Shown here piece by piece: positions 1 through 10,589 of a stretch of DNA of 64,000 bases; position 1 is the first letter of the stretch; every line of letters starts with the position of its first letter. The stretch spans positions 31,720,519 through 31,784,518 of the forward strand of contig OZ007579.1 of the NCBI GenBank assembly GCA_963931925.1. The letters run 5' to 3'. Under the pieces are notes generated by a model. That model did no database searches, had not been told where the DNA came from, and was given only the letters and a program-made list of their open reading frames with translations. The translations under genes and the position numbers were made by a program. Source of the stretch: Onchidella celtica. Taxonomy: Eukaryota; Mollusca; Gastropoda; Systellommatophora; Onchidiidae.

Positions 1-96
1 AGTGACATGGTAAAGAACGTTAGTGAAACATGGCACACACTTAGCTATAGCGTCTTGTTGAGGCGAATTGCGGAGTGCAAAAACGATCTTCAGTGT

Positions 97-361
97 CGCG
101 GGTATAGAGCAAAATAATTATTGTTGTATCTCCAAGTTTATGAATAATGGGAGCTGTCTCGGAAACACCACAGTATTGCTCTCAATGATCTCATTTTTAA
201 GGGAGATACAACAATACTGCTTCCCTGTAACTTGGAACTGGTTAAAGATAGCGGAATAACGAAAAAAAATTGCAAGAAGCAGTTTGTCATTATTACAGTA
301 TTGCCATTGTGAACCCCAATTCATAAACTTGGAGATACAAGAAATTTGCTCTATACCCGCG
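97..361. mobile_element. Family O foldback MITE, 265 bp
   Basis: The two ends are long inverted repeats: the left begins CGCGGGTATAGAGC and the right ends GCTCTATACCCGCG, and homology continues inward for about 45 bp through TATCTCCAAGTTTATGAAT. A GTGT direct repeat flanks both ends (93-96 and 362-365), a possible 4-bp target duplication. A second inner inverted pair (TATTGTTGTATCTCC near 117 and GGAGATACAACAATA near 200) makes it a multi-stem foldback. There is no coding capacity, so it is non-autonomous. Superfamily is not assigned. Confidence 0.75.
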
Positions 362-394
362 GTGTCTTCTTTGAATCTTTTGGACCATACACGT

Positions 395-910
395 CGACGT
401 TAATGGGCATACTGTGCTAGGAAGAGGCCAGAGGAGAGAATATAGGTGCATTGCGAATGACGTCACAGAGTGTTTTTGTTTTGTACTTCCGACACCTAAA
501 ATGGCGGGTGGAGAGAGAGATATGTCTAAACGGTTAAAATGCCTGCTGGTTGCATTGCAGTTGACTGTTATGACATGGGTGGAAAGGATGGATCCAAGCT
601 GGTCAGATTCCTTACCATCCGTGTAAACAAGGGGGAGGAAGTGAAAGAATTGACCGAAAGTCTCCCATGTGCTTGAACACACGTGTCATTGTTTACTATA
701 GTGAAATTTTTTTTAGCTCGCTACCGATTGGTTCGCGACGCCTGAAGTGCTCACAGTGCAAATGAGCTAACGAATCAAAATCAATGCTACCATCGCCATG
801 GTTATGCGCGGGCTTGACAGCTAAAATGGCCGATATCCGCAATGGGCCTATAGCAGAATGGTAGGACAGAACAAGACCCTACAAGAATCGCCCACCAACT
901 ATCCGCTAGA
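395..910 (+). repeat. Family C dispersed repeat, split by a family N transposon
   Basis: Segments 395-444 and 853-910 align with uninterrupted family C copies near 9340, 18062 and 26367. Shared landmarks are CACGTCGAC, TGTGCTAGGAA, AGAATGRTAGGACAG and CGCCCACCAACTA. The two halves are separated by the 404-bp family N element at 445-848. Family C has no visible inverted ends or coding capacity and its class is unknown. Confidence 0.7.
445..848 (+). mobile_element. Family N DNA transposon, non-autonomous, TATA target duplication
   Basis: The left end GGTGCATTGCGAAT and the right end ATCCGCAATGGGCC are inverted repeats matching at 11 of 14 positions. TATA flanks both sides (441-444 and 849-852). 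The uninterrupted family C copy reads GAATATAACAGAATG at 9427-9441, which is the empty site and confirms that TATA (or TA within it) was duplicated on insertion. The interior carries the palindrome TGACGTCA near 459 and no convincing reading frame. A second diverged copy lies inverted at 4060-4395. Confidence 0.75.
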
Positions 911-1149
911 TAGACCAAATCAATGCGCTCATAACGTTATTGCGAAAGAGAAAATTAATGTACCCAGCTTTTATCACTGTGAATATTGCATGATGAAATC
1001 AATATTCCCCCATGGATTTAAACAGAATTTTAGAATTTTATAACTTTGAACTAATCTATACCAAAATGTCACAGCAAGTATGCAGCTAAATTGTTAGGCA
1101 GTGGTATTGTGTTGATATGTAATATCTTTGCAGAGTAATATTATATATT

Positions 1150-1480
1150 TTCAAAAAGTGGACTTGGCGCACATCTGAGGAAGGCATTCTATCTGCCGAT
1201 CTGATCTGGATCCACAAAGTGTTTTGTCTCATCTGAAAAAGGCCAAGATCTAGTACTACAGCTTGAATTATAAACGTTTTATCCACATTTACAAAACCTT
1301 TTTCATTTCTATACAACACAATTTCTTTGAGAATTTTACAATGTAATCAAGTTAATGCGGAAGTAATTAATTGTACTTGTAAACTTTTAATTGATAGAGC
1401 TCGGAATACCAAACATAAGTAAGGTGACAGAGAAAGGCGCAAAGTGCCTGTTATCATGCCCAAGCGCCGTAAAACCCCAA
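1150..1480 (-). repeat. Family P dispersed repeat, copy 1
   Basis: It aligns with 23515-23830 in the same orientation. Shared blocks include AGAATTTTACMAATGTAAT, a GGAATACCAAACAT-like block and GAAAGGCGCAAAGTG. The end near 1480 is related to the GTTATC and GCGCC blocks of family C, so P and C may be modules of one larger retroposon. No coding region is recognised. The strand is set from the family C-like module. Confidence 0.55.
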
Positions 1481-2389
1481 CCGAAACTAAAAATTTGTTA
1501 TAAGTTGACATGAAAATTTTACGGACGAATTAAAACATGTTCACATGAAGCGTTTTTTCAATGTTTTCTTTTAATTTTTGTACGCGTCTTTTTCACTCAA
1601 TAAACGCGTGCCTGTTTTTTTTTTAAATCGTCCCTTGTCTATTTTTACTGTAGGTGTTCCTATATATGTGTATTCTTGGGATAATAAATACTTTTTGATA
1701 AAAACAGGCTCGTCAAAAACACGGGAAGAAAAAGAAAAAATACACAATTCATGGGATATTGTAAAAACCACGTCAAAGCCAGATTTGCCCTCTATTTTCC
1801 TTTGAGTTATGTTGTGTCTTTCTGTATTATTTCTTAACCGACTGCGCTCCGTCCCTATATTTGCTTGTGGACGTATTCTGATTTCATGAGAATTTATTCT
1901 TAGGGACATAATTAAGAAATTTTTCATGATCATTTGGTTGATTTATTGTGTATATTGTAGAAAACACTACAATAACTTACTTTTCTCGCACTGATTTATT
2001 GTGGGAACTACTTTACTGAGTCATAAAAATCTGTGTGTCACTGGTGATACATTGTGGGGTCTCCGGGGGGTTAAACGAGGCTTTGCTACATAGGACTTTT
2101 CTTTCTGTCGTATTTTCTCCACGTTCCATGGTAACAACCTTGAACAGCTTGTGTTTGACAAAAACAATACAAACATGAGGTTATTGGAACAGCGCGTGGC
2201 TCCAAATTGTTATCAACAGGAATATTACGTGATTAAATCAACACCCAAACTGTTGTTAGTTAACACGCAATTTGCCACGTTCAGCTGTGATAAGTTTGAT
2301 TTGTTGTGTTTACGTGGAGTCAACAAAAACGGCACAGGCCTAACACAACATTGCAATCAAAGCAATCAATAGGTCAGATTGGGTGGAAT
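1481..2389. other. Unassigned AT-rich sequence
   Basis: Two overlapping open frames on opposite strands near 1571-1933 have composition typical of AT-rich noncoding DNA and no recognisable domain. No repeat partner was found in the window. Confidence 0.5.
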
Positions 2390-2652
2390 GTGTGTGTGTG
2401 TGTCTATGTGTGTGCGTGTTGGGGGGGGGTGGGGAGTGGGTCCTTATTGGAATGGTTCGGGAGTGGAGGGGAGTGCATAATGATCTCAGATGAAATGGCC
2501 CTGAATAGAGCACCTAGTGTCCTGTTACTGTTTCGGGGGATTGGGTGGGGCGAGTCCTTTTTGGGAAAGGTTCGAGAGTGGTATGAGTGGACTGCTGCCA
2601 AGGTGGAATAAATAGAGGTTGTTTTTTTTTGGGGGGGGGGGGGGGGGGGGAG
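2390..2652. repeat. TG tract and G-rich stretch ending in poly-G
   Basis: A TG microsatellite at about 2390-2420 is followed by G-rich sequence and a near-pure G run of over 20 bases at about 2630-2650. Such runs can form G-quadruplexes. Confidence 0.8.
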
Positions 2653-2704
2653 TTGGGGTGATATCAGTGCTTGAAAGTGCTCTGGTCATACCGTATTGTT
2701 ACCT

Positions 2705-2859
2705 CACCTCACAGTCTGTCTGTCTGTCTGTCTTTCTCTCTTCCTCCCTCCTTCCCTCCCGCCTTTCTCTCTCTCTCTCTTTCTCTCTTCACGCTGTCCA
2801 TCTCTCTCGTCACCTTCTCTCCCAAACTCTAGCTTTTTCTCTCTCTTTCTTGTCACTCA

Positions 2860-2898
<39 letters not shown>

Positions 2899-3119
2899 TC
2901 TCTCTCTGCGCGCCCTTTCTCTTTCCCTTTCTCTCGTTTCTCGTTTTCTCTCTCTCTCTCTCTGCACACCCTTTCTCTTTCCTTTTTCTCGTTTCTCGTT
3001 CTCTCTCTCTCTCTCTCTCTCTCCACCCTCCCTGTCTCTCTGTGTCCCCTTTTCTCTTTCCCTCTTTCTAGTTCTCTCTCTCTCTCTGTACGCCCTTTCT
3101 TTTCCCTTTTTCTCGTTTC

Positions 3120-3161
<42 letters not shown>

Positions 3162-3470
3162 CGCCCTTTCTTTTTCCCTTTCTCTCGTTTCTCGTTCTCT
3201 CTCTCTCTCTCTCTCTCTCTGCACGCCCTTTCTCTTTCCTTTTTCTCGTTTCTCGTTCTCTCTTTCTCTCTCTCTATCTCTCTCTGCACGCCCTTTCTTT
3301 TTCCCTTTCTCTCTCTCTCTCTCTCTCTCGTCACCCTCCCTGTCTCTCTGTGTCCCCTTTTCTCTTTCCCTCTTTCTAGCTCTCTATCTCTCTCTTTCCC
3401 TCTCTCGCCAAACGCTCTCTCTCTCCCCCGTCCGTCTCTCTCTCTCACACACATACACCCTCATTCCTTC
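2705..3470. repeat. CT-rich minisatellite with higher-order structure
   Basis: CT dinucleotide runs alternate with a recurring non-CT block of the form GCACGCCCTTTC followed by TCTCGTTTCTCGTT. The block appears near 2907, 2964, 3087, 3161, 3220 and 3286. A longer module starting CACCCTCCCTGTCTCTCTGT occurs near 3023 and again near 3331. Open frames across it on both strands are Ser/Leu or Arg/Glu repeats and are not genes. Confidence 0.9.
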
Positions 3471-4059
3471 TCTTTCAATTCTCCCCCCCCCCCCCACCTT
3501 ACCTTACCTTACCCATGTCCTTGTACCAACGCTCTCATGCCCCACATGAAGTAAACACATTTTGGGATACAAAATAGGAGATAATTGGCGCAATTAACGA
3601 ATTAAACCGTCGAGGGTAGATCACCATAATGCCTGGCATTAGCAGAATGCGTCATAGTTGAAGGGGATTCGAAAAGAAATAACCACTTTCAAAAACGTAT
3701 TCAGTAGCTCACGTATACAAGGATATTTTACAACCAGTGTTTACTACATTACTGAATAATCATACCTAATTTCTCATGTAATCTTTCCACTGTGTGATAT
3801 AAAAGTCATTGACTATTTGATAAAATAAATAAAATTTTTAAAAAAAGGATGGAGTTAAACAATTTTTTTAGTTAAACAGCTTTAGTTGGGCGCATATTTC
3901 ATATTGCGTCGTCAAGCGGGTGTATTAAAAATTTACTATAGAAATATCCATCTTGAAGACTAATTTTCCACGGGGACCTCCACCGCCCCTCTCACCACAA
4001 CCCCCCCCCCCCCTTGCCCTGTTATAAATATCCTTACATTGTGACTCAAATGGTTACTC
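3471..4059. other. Unassigned AT-rich sequence
   Basis: It contains short poly-C and poly-A tracts (3482-3496, 3996-4011) and otherwise plain AT-rich sequence with no repeat partner found. Confidence 0.5.
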
Positions 4060-4395
4060 TTGTGGCATTGATTTTGATTCGTTGGCAGATTTGCATTGCG
4101 CCACGAACCAACCGGCGGCGAGCTAAATGTAGATCGTTACAGTAAACAATGGCACGTATGTACATGTTCAATGGGCCAAGTTAGGTCAATTCTTTCACTC
4201 CTTTCCCTTGTTTACACGGTTGGTAGGGAATCTGGCCAGGTTGGATCTATCCTTCCCAGCCCCTGCCATAACAATCAACTACATGGCATTTTAGCCGCTT
4301 AGATATTATCTCGAAGTTACTCTTATCAGCTGATCCACCAGCCATCTTTAGTGTCGGAAGAACAAAACAAAAATATCCTGTGACGTCCCACTCCC
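4060..4395 (-). mobile_element. Family N transposon, diverged inverted copy
   Basis: The reverse complement aligns along about 340 bp with the interior of the element at 445-848. Shared blocks include TTGATTTTGATTCGTTGG, GTTTACTGTA, CCTTGTTTACACGG and the TGACGTC segment near 4380. The outermost TIR bases seen in the first copy are not recognisable here, so the copy is eroded or truncated. Confidence 0.7.
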
Positions 4396-4699
4396 CAAAC
4401 TGTTTGGTGGCGCGTTCAGATGATAATGTCTATTGTTTCACCCATGAGACCTTACCGCTTTATCAGTCTATCGTTATTGCTCTGCGGTTATGTACGTAAG
4501 TCATTGTAGACACTTTCGAGATAATTATCAGGAAAAAACTGTTCGTTTTACTGTCATTAGGTGACTTACGCCATTATGATTGTGTTGGATTATTACATTT
4601 TACTATTGGCTCAATTTTTTTTTCTGCAATATAGACGGGTATTTGCCATAGTTGAGTGTTCATTTTTGTCTTTTCCAGAAAAGGAGGGTTCAAGTTTGG

Positions 4700-4870
4700 T
4701 CGGCTAAAGGGCTAAACCCCATGAAACACTGCGCCATAAACACAATCTCGAAAAGTTTTTAACCGATTAGAGTGACATGTACACATTATGAAATTAGAAG
4801 TGAGAGAACCACTTTCGTGACGAAACCTCAAATTGGCAAAATGTCGCATACACCAATATAACAAATACCC
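4700..4870 (-). repeat. Family Q dispersed repeat, partial copy
   Basis: The reverse complement of about 4779-4835 matches the family Q copies at 49130 and 50945 (TTTGAGGTTTCGTCACGAAA and TGGTTCTCTCACT). Only the conserved half is present. Confidence 0.6.
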
Positions 4871-5290
4871 CTCGATATTATCTGATACTGATAGCCCGTA
4901 TGCTCAGGAATGCAGAGAAACGTCAGTTGCCTTTTAGCATAGGTCTGAAATTTGCCATTATCGTAGAGCAGTGACGGTACAGAACAAAAATAATCCAAAA
5001 CATGGTGACAAGGAGAGAAAACAAATTATGATAATGCGCACTCTGTCTTTTTATTATTTTCCGGTTTTAAGCGCGCCAGGTGACATTTATTGACAAAATA
5101 ATTTATGTCCTGCATGACTCTTGACACCCAGATATGAAAATGTCTGTTTTGTTTTTTAAAGAACTGTGTGAAACCAATAAATCCGTACATTACTGTGCTC
5201 TTCGGTGCAGGACATAAAATACGTATAACTGAGTTACAGAAGATATTTTATAATTGATGTTGAAGTGTGCAGAGTAATTCGTTACATAAT
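4871..5290. other. Unassigned sequence
   Basis: No coding, tandem or dispersed repeat signal was recognised. Confidence 0.4.
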
Positions 5291-5294
5291 TTTG

Positions 5295-5628
5295 TATTAA
5301 GGTGTGTAGTGTGTACGTATCTGTATGGGTGTGTTTAAGCAAATGTACTTCGTGTGTGTTTGTGTGTGTGTGTGTGCGTGCATGTGTATATAATAAAAAC
5401 AATATGTATGCCAGCGTGCGTGGGTATGTGTACATAAGTGTGTATGTTTACGAGTATATGTGTATTTATGCGTCCATGCGTGTGCACGTGGCCCCGTGGG
5501 TGATATGCTTGTGTATATATGTGTATGTAAATATGTGTGTATGTATGTATAAGTTCATGTATGTGCGTGTATGTGTTTTCGTCGGTTATTTTGTTCTCCT
5601 ATGTAAGATTGTTTGCATGTGTGTATGT

Positions 5629-5666
<38 letters not shown>

Positions 5667-5905
5667 TGGACAGACACACAGAGAGAGAGAGAGAGTTTGC
5701 TCAGGTTATCACTTATATATTTCCGTGTGTACGATTATGTGTTTGTGTATGGATGTGTTTGTATGTGCCCATATGTATGTGTGTGTTGCACAGGTTATTA
5801 CTGATTACATTTCGTGTATGCGTGTGTTCATGTAAGATTATATGCTTATTTCTGTGTGTTTGCACAGGTTATTACTGATTACATTTTCGTGTATGTGCGT
5901 GTGTG
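5295..5905. repeat. TG-rich tract with embedded GA/CAGA microsatellite
   Basis: Imperfect (TG)n and (TGTA)n sequence surrounds GAGA and (CAGA)n at 5630-5695. The phrase CACAGGTTATTACTGATTAC recurs near 5789 and 5864, showing local duplication. The long Cys/Val/Tyr-rich open frames here arise from TGTGTA repeats and are not genes. Confidence 0.85.
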
Positions 5906-6405
5906 TGTATGAAAACACGCCAATATTCCCGCAAACGTTTCAGAACTTCTGTCGCTAAGGGACCGTAGACTACTTAGAAAACCGAATAGACAAAAATAAT
6001 ACTAAGTTGTCTTCACTGCTCTTTTGTAGCTTTCTATGGACAGTACCACGTTCCCCTAACAACAGCTCTTCAAAAAAAAAAAGGTAAAAAAAAAAACTAA
6101 AGAAAATAGGACGAGGGAGGTGAGAGGGGGGGGGGGGAGAGGGGGTGGAGAATCATTAAATCAGCTTGGCTCAACTTGCAGTAACAAATAAGCCAATTCA
6201 GGGCGTAATTGCAATTTGTAGGTGTTAAAATCTCAGTTATCGGTGATACTCACTTTGATCTAATTTACCCGCAATGTTCGATGTCCTGGCACCCTTTCGT
6301 TCTCGCTATTTTTTATTGTTTTGGTGCGGTTTCTACAATGCAGACATGGGTAATGGAAATGTAATACGCAACGTGCTGGGTCTTTGATCGAGACATTCAG
6401 GCCAC
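5906..6405. other. Unassigned sequence with purine tracts
   Basis: It contains A-rich tracts near 6070-6105 and a G run near 6126-6136. No gene or repeat partner was seen. Confidence 0.4.
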
Positions 6406-6483
6406 ACGTACACACACACACACAGTTAGAGGGAGAGAGAGAAAGGGGGAGGAGGGGGTTTAGAGAAAGAGGAAGAATGGTAG
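6406..6483. repeat. CA tract and GA-rich leader of the satellite
   Basis: A short (CA)n tract at 6410-6424 leads into GA-rich sequence that grades into the 66-bp array. Confidence 0.7.
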
Positions 6484-6868
6484 AGAGAGAGACAGTCAGA
6501 GAGATAGAGACAGAGAGAGACAGACAGAACGCGCGATTGCGCACGCGAGAGAGAGAGACAGTCAGAGAGATAGAGACAGAGAGAGACAGACAGAACGCGC
6601 GATTGCGCACGCGAGAGAGAGAGACAGTCAGAGAGATAGAGACAGAGAGAGACAGACAGAACGCGCGATTGCGCACGCGAGAGAGAGAGACAGTCAGAGA
6701 GATAGAGACAGAGAGAGACAGACAGAACGCGCGATTGCGCACGCGAGAGAGAGAGACAGTCAGAGAGATAGAGACAGAGAGAGACAGACAGAACGCGCGA
6801 TTGCGCACGCGAGAGAGAGAGACAGTCAGAGATATAGAGACAGAGAGAGACAGACAGAACGCGCGCAC
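6484..6868. repeat. 66-bp satellite, about six units
   Basis: The unit holds GACAGTCAGAGAGATAGAGA, then a GA/CAGA segment, then the GC block CGCGCGATTGCGCACGCG. The GACAGTCAG landmark lies at 6491, 6557 and every 66 bp after that. Because 66 is a multiple of three, both strands stay open, giving 22-residue repeats that are not taken as protein. The units are nearly identical, which points to recent amplification or homogenisation. Confidence 0.92.
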
Positions 6869-7065
6869 AGAGACAGAGAGAGAGAGAGAGGGAGGGAGGG
6901 AACAATATAGAGAGAGGGAGAACGATAGATTACGAAAAGGAGGGGGGTAGAGAATATGCGAGAATGACAGAACGAGAGACTAGAGATAGAGAAGAAAGAA
7001 GATAGAAAGAGACGGACAGAATCAGCGGGAGAGAGAAAGGAACGGAAAGGAGGGGGCAGAATGAA

Positions 7066-7097
<32 letters not shown>

Positions 7098-7175
7098 AGA
7101 GAATTACATACACAGACAATAGTTGAGTATTGGTCTAAGAGAGACAGAGAGAAAGAGAAAGAGAAAGGGACACCC
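6869..7175. repeat. GA-rich microsatellite region
   Basis: Irregular GAGA and GGGA repeats follow the 66-bp array directly. Confidence 0.8.
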
Positions 7176-7699
7176 CCTCCCCAGCCCCATTGTGATAAAA
7201 TGAACCGACAGTAATAAAAGCTACAAATAAATCAAGGACTTGAACTCTTTCACCCTCATTAATTAACCAACATTCTTACCTGTATGTATGTGTGTTTGCT
7301 CCCCTGTCTGTCCGACTCCCAGCCAGAAAATGAACTCGTTAAATTCAGCAAAGTCATCACCGCCTATATAAAACGCCTTATCTCAAACAGTAACGGCAGT
7401 TCTGTCTACACTGAATGAAGAACATGACTGATTTTGCTCACCGCGTACTGTTGCGGTTTACGCGCGCACGTCAACGCTTTTGCCTGTACCAAACAAGCTG
7501 CTCACAGATACGTACTGCGCGCTATCAATCCTCACGTGTATCTCAGCGGAGTCTGTGTAAGGGTATAATGAAAGAATGTCGCTCTTTTTTTACAGGGAGG
7601 GGGTGGAGAGGAAGAGGCAGGAGGAAAGGGATAAGAGTATAAATGAGTGGTGTAGTTTTTTTTTTAATGTTATTGTTGTTTCAGGGGGAGCAGATATGT
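7176..7699. other. Short unique sequence between two satellites
   Basis: It contains a TATA-like string (TATATAAAACGCC near 7365) followed by a small open frame at 7415-7642 with no recognisable domain. No splice or coding bias supports a gene. Confidence 0.35.
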
Positions 7700-9246
7700 A
7701 AGGAGGAAGGGAAAGGGTCTGAATGAGTGTGAAAGATAGATTGAGTGCGAAAGAGTGAATGAGTGTGAAAGAGTGAATGAGTGAGAAAGACTGAATGGGT
7801 ATGAAAGAGTGAATGAGTGTGAAAGAGTGAATGCGTGTGAAAGAGTGAATGAGTGAGAAAGACTGAATGGGTATGAAAGAGTGAATGAGTGTGAAAGAGT
7901 GAGTAAGTGAGAAAGAGTGAATGAGTGAGAAAGTGTGGATGGGTATGAAAGAGTGAATGAGTGTGAAAGAGTGAGTATGTGAGAAAGGGTGAACGAGTGA
8001 GAAAGACTGAATGGGTATGAAAGAGTGAATGCGTGTGAAAGAGTGAGTATGTGAGAAAGAGTGAATGAGTGAGAAAGTGTGGATGGGTACGAAAGAGTGA
8101 ATGAGTGTGAAAGAGTGAGTATGTGAGAAAGGGTGAATGAGTGAGAAAGTGTGGATGGGTATGAAAGAGTGAATGAGTGTGAAAGAGTGAGTGACTGAGA
8201 AAGGGTGAATGAGTGAGAAAGTGTGGATGGGTATGAAAGAGTGAATGAGTGTGAAAGAGTGAATGTCTGAGAAAGGGTGATTGAGTGAGAAAGTGTGGAT
8301 GGGTATGAAAGAGTGAATGAGTGTGAAAGAGTGAGTGACTGAGAAAGGGTGAATGAGTGAGAAAGTGTGGATGGGTATGAAAGAGTGAATGAGTGTGAAA
8401 GAGTGAATGTCTGAGAAAGGGTGAATGAGTGAGAAAGTGTGGATGGGTATGAAAGAGTGAATGAGTGTGAAAGAGTGAGTGACTGAGAAAGAGTGAATGA
8501 GTGAGAAAGTGTGGATGGGTATGAAAGAGTGAATGAGTGTGAAAGAGTGAATGTCTGAGAAAGGGTGAATGAGTGAGAAAGTGTGGATGGGTATGAAAGA
8601 GTGAATGAGTGTGAAAGTGTGAGTGACTGAGAAAGGGTGAATGAGTGAGAAAGTGTGAATGGGTATGAAAGAGTGAATGAGTGTGAAAGAGTGAGTGACT
8701 GAGAAAGAGTGAATGAGTGAGAAAGTGTGGATGGGTATGAAGGAGTGAATGAGTGTGAAAGAGTGAGTGATTGAGAAAGGGTGAATGGGTGAGAAAGTGT
8801 GGATGGGTATGAAAGAGTGAATGAGTGTGAAAGAGTGAGTGACTGAGAAAGAGTGAATGAGTGAGAAAGTGTGGATGGGTATGAAAGAGTGAATGAGTGT
8901 GAAAAAGTGAATGTCTGAGAAAGGGTGAATGAGTGAGAAAGTGTGGATGGGTATGAAAGAGTGAATGAGTGTGAAAGAGTGAGTGACTGAGAAAGGGTGA
9001 ATGAGTGAGAAAGTGTGGATGGGTGTGAAAGAGTGAATGAGTGTGAAAGAGTGAGTGACTGAGAAAGAGTGAATGAGTGAGAAAGTGTGGATGGGTATGA
9101 AAGAGTGAATGAGTGTGAAAGAGTGAGTGACTGAGAAAGAATGAATGAGTGAGAAAATGTGGATGGGTATGAAAGAGTGAATGAGTGTGAAAGAGTGAGT
9201 GACTGAGAAAGAGTGAATGAGTGAGAAAGTGTGGATGGGTATGAAA
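7700..9246. repeat. Higher-order satellite: 18-bp monomers in a 72-bp unit
   Basis: Four diverged 18-bp monomers follow each other: GAGTGAATGAGTGTGAAA, GAGTGAGTGACTGAGAAA, GGGTGAATGAGTGAGAAA and GTGTGGATGGGTATGAAA. The 72-bp unit repeats about 15-20 times. Around 8240-8640 the second monomer alternates between GTGAGTGACTGAG and GTGAATGTCTGAG, giving a 144-bp third level. The 5' part (7700-8000) is less regular and looks older. Confidence 0.93.
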
Positions 9247-9339
9247 GTATTAATTGTCTGTTTCGGTTTTTTGTGTGTGTGTGTGTGGGGGAGGGGGGGC
9301 CGGAGGGCAGAAAGGGTGGAGTAAGGAGAAAGGGAGTGT

Positions 9340-9490
9340 GAATGAGAGTTTGACTTTGAGTTTAGAGAAAGGCTCTCGACACGATAACGGCCACATCGTG
9401 CTAGGAAAAAGCAAGTTGAGAGAAAGAATATAACAGAATGATAGGACAGAAGGAGATCCTACTAAAGTGCCGACCTACCACTTGCGTGTA
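9340..9490 (+). repeat. Family C dispersed repeat, uninterrupted copy
   Basis: It contains GAGTTTGACTTTGAGTTTAG, CTCGACACGATAACGGCCAC, CGTGCTAGGAAAAAGCAAG and ACAGAATGATAGGACAGAAG. It serves as the empty-site reference for the transposon inserted in the copy at 395-910. Confidence 0.7.
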
Positions 9491-9949
9491 AATAAAAGTG
9501 AACAAGTTTTAAATGAAACGGTTTGAGTAAGGAGGAATTGGGGGGGGGGGGGGGGTGAATGAGAGTGAGGGAGTTGGAATGAAAACGAGTGTTGCATTGT
9601 TGTTGTTGTTGTTTCGGGAGGGGGTGGGGTTGGAGAGGTATGAAGAGGGGAAATTGAATGAGGCCTCAGAAACCGCAAGCCATTTGTAACCGATATTTCC
9701 TTGATTACAGATTAAATATTGATGTAGGATTATATGTCGAAGTAGTTGTGTGCTATTAGATAAGAAGTAGAAGAAGAAGAAAGATGACTACTGGGATAGA
9801 TGATATTACACACTGGGATAATTTCGACAAACAGAGAGGGGAGAGTTATGTTTCATGGCTTGGCTTGGTATAGAATAAAAATATGGTAAAAACCGAACAG
9901 AAAAGGCTGTACTTATTTTTAAGCTGCTTTCTGATTTGATTTCCCTGTT
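9491..9949. other. G-rich and AT-rich unassigned sequence
   Basis: A poly-G run lies near 9540-9556 and a GAA-rich patch near 9765-9785. No gene was recognised. Confidence 0.45.
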
Positions 9950-9980
9950 TCCTTGTTAGAATAATGATAATAATCACATT

Positions 9981-10012
<32 letters not shown>

Positions 10013-10025
10013 CATAACTATAATA
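9950..10025. repeat. AAT microsatellite
   Basis: Imperfect (AAT)n spans about 9960-10010. Confidence 0.85.
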
Positions 10026-10198
10026 TAACATTTCGATCTTGGTTCTGTCGGTTCAACAAGGTACTCTCTTCTGAAGAAACTCAATCTAGGTGGCAGGAAA
10101 ATTAGGACTGCCCTTGCGGAAATAGCAGCAACAGCAGAAAATGCTTCCTGCTGGATTTGGTGTATAAGAAATGAACACTACATTCACATAGCCTAGGG

Positions 10199-10295
10199 AG
10201 GCAGTTTTGGCAAAATGGATAAGACACCTGCACAAAAAAAAACAAAAAACCCAGTGGTACCAGTTCAAACTCAAAGAAGAGCCTGGCGACGAAAA
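10199..10295 (+). mobile_element. SINE with tRNA-like head
   Basis: A tRNA D-arm-like A box (TTTGGCAAAATGGATAAGAC) lies about 50 bp before a B-box-like segment (GGTACCAGTTCAAACTC). An A-rich insertion occupies the anticodon region. The GGATAAG pattern resembles tRNA-Arg-type heads. The sequence to about 10480 may be the SINE body but has no partner copy in the window. Confidence 0.5.
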
Positions 10296-10589
10296 TAAAA
10301 AAAAAAGGTAGGTGACGAACACCAAGGGTCATGAACTCGGTGTGGCCGGGGTTCTAGAAGATGTGAATAAGGTAAAGGCCGAAACATCATTCTTTTGAAA
10401 GAATCCACTCTTCCTCTGAAGAACGTCATCTGCCTCGCTCCACCTGAGGAGTTTCTTCCTACTAACATTTCGTCACCATTCCCTAAGGCTGTAAGTAACT
10501 AAAAAATTGATTTGTGTATATGTTCAACAACATTCACAGCCGCATTGAATGATCCTCTCTCTACACTCCTAAGCTTAAAAAATAAATCG

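Noticed and set aside
2619-3454. Open frames of 100-227 codons on both strands
   Set aside because: Ser/Leu and Arg/Glu repeats from CT/GA DNA; both strands open simultaneously.
6260-6950. Open frames of about 200 codons with 22-residue repeats
   Set aside because: The 66-bp unit length keeps frames open; coding would have to hold on both strands and in several frames, so the DNA satellite explains them.
7360-7430. TATATAAAA string as a core promoter, and similar strings near 22788 and 47858
   Set aside because: Chance in AT-rich DNA; none has a convincing downstream gene.
7700-9246. Regular repeats resembling a CRISPR array
   Set aside because: There are no unique spacers; monomers are contiguous and the DNA is eukaryotic satellite.
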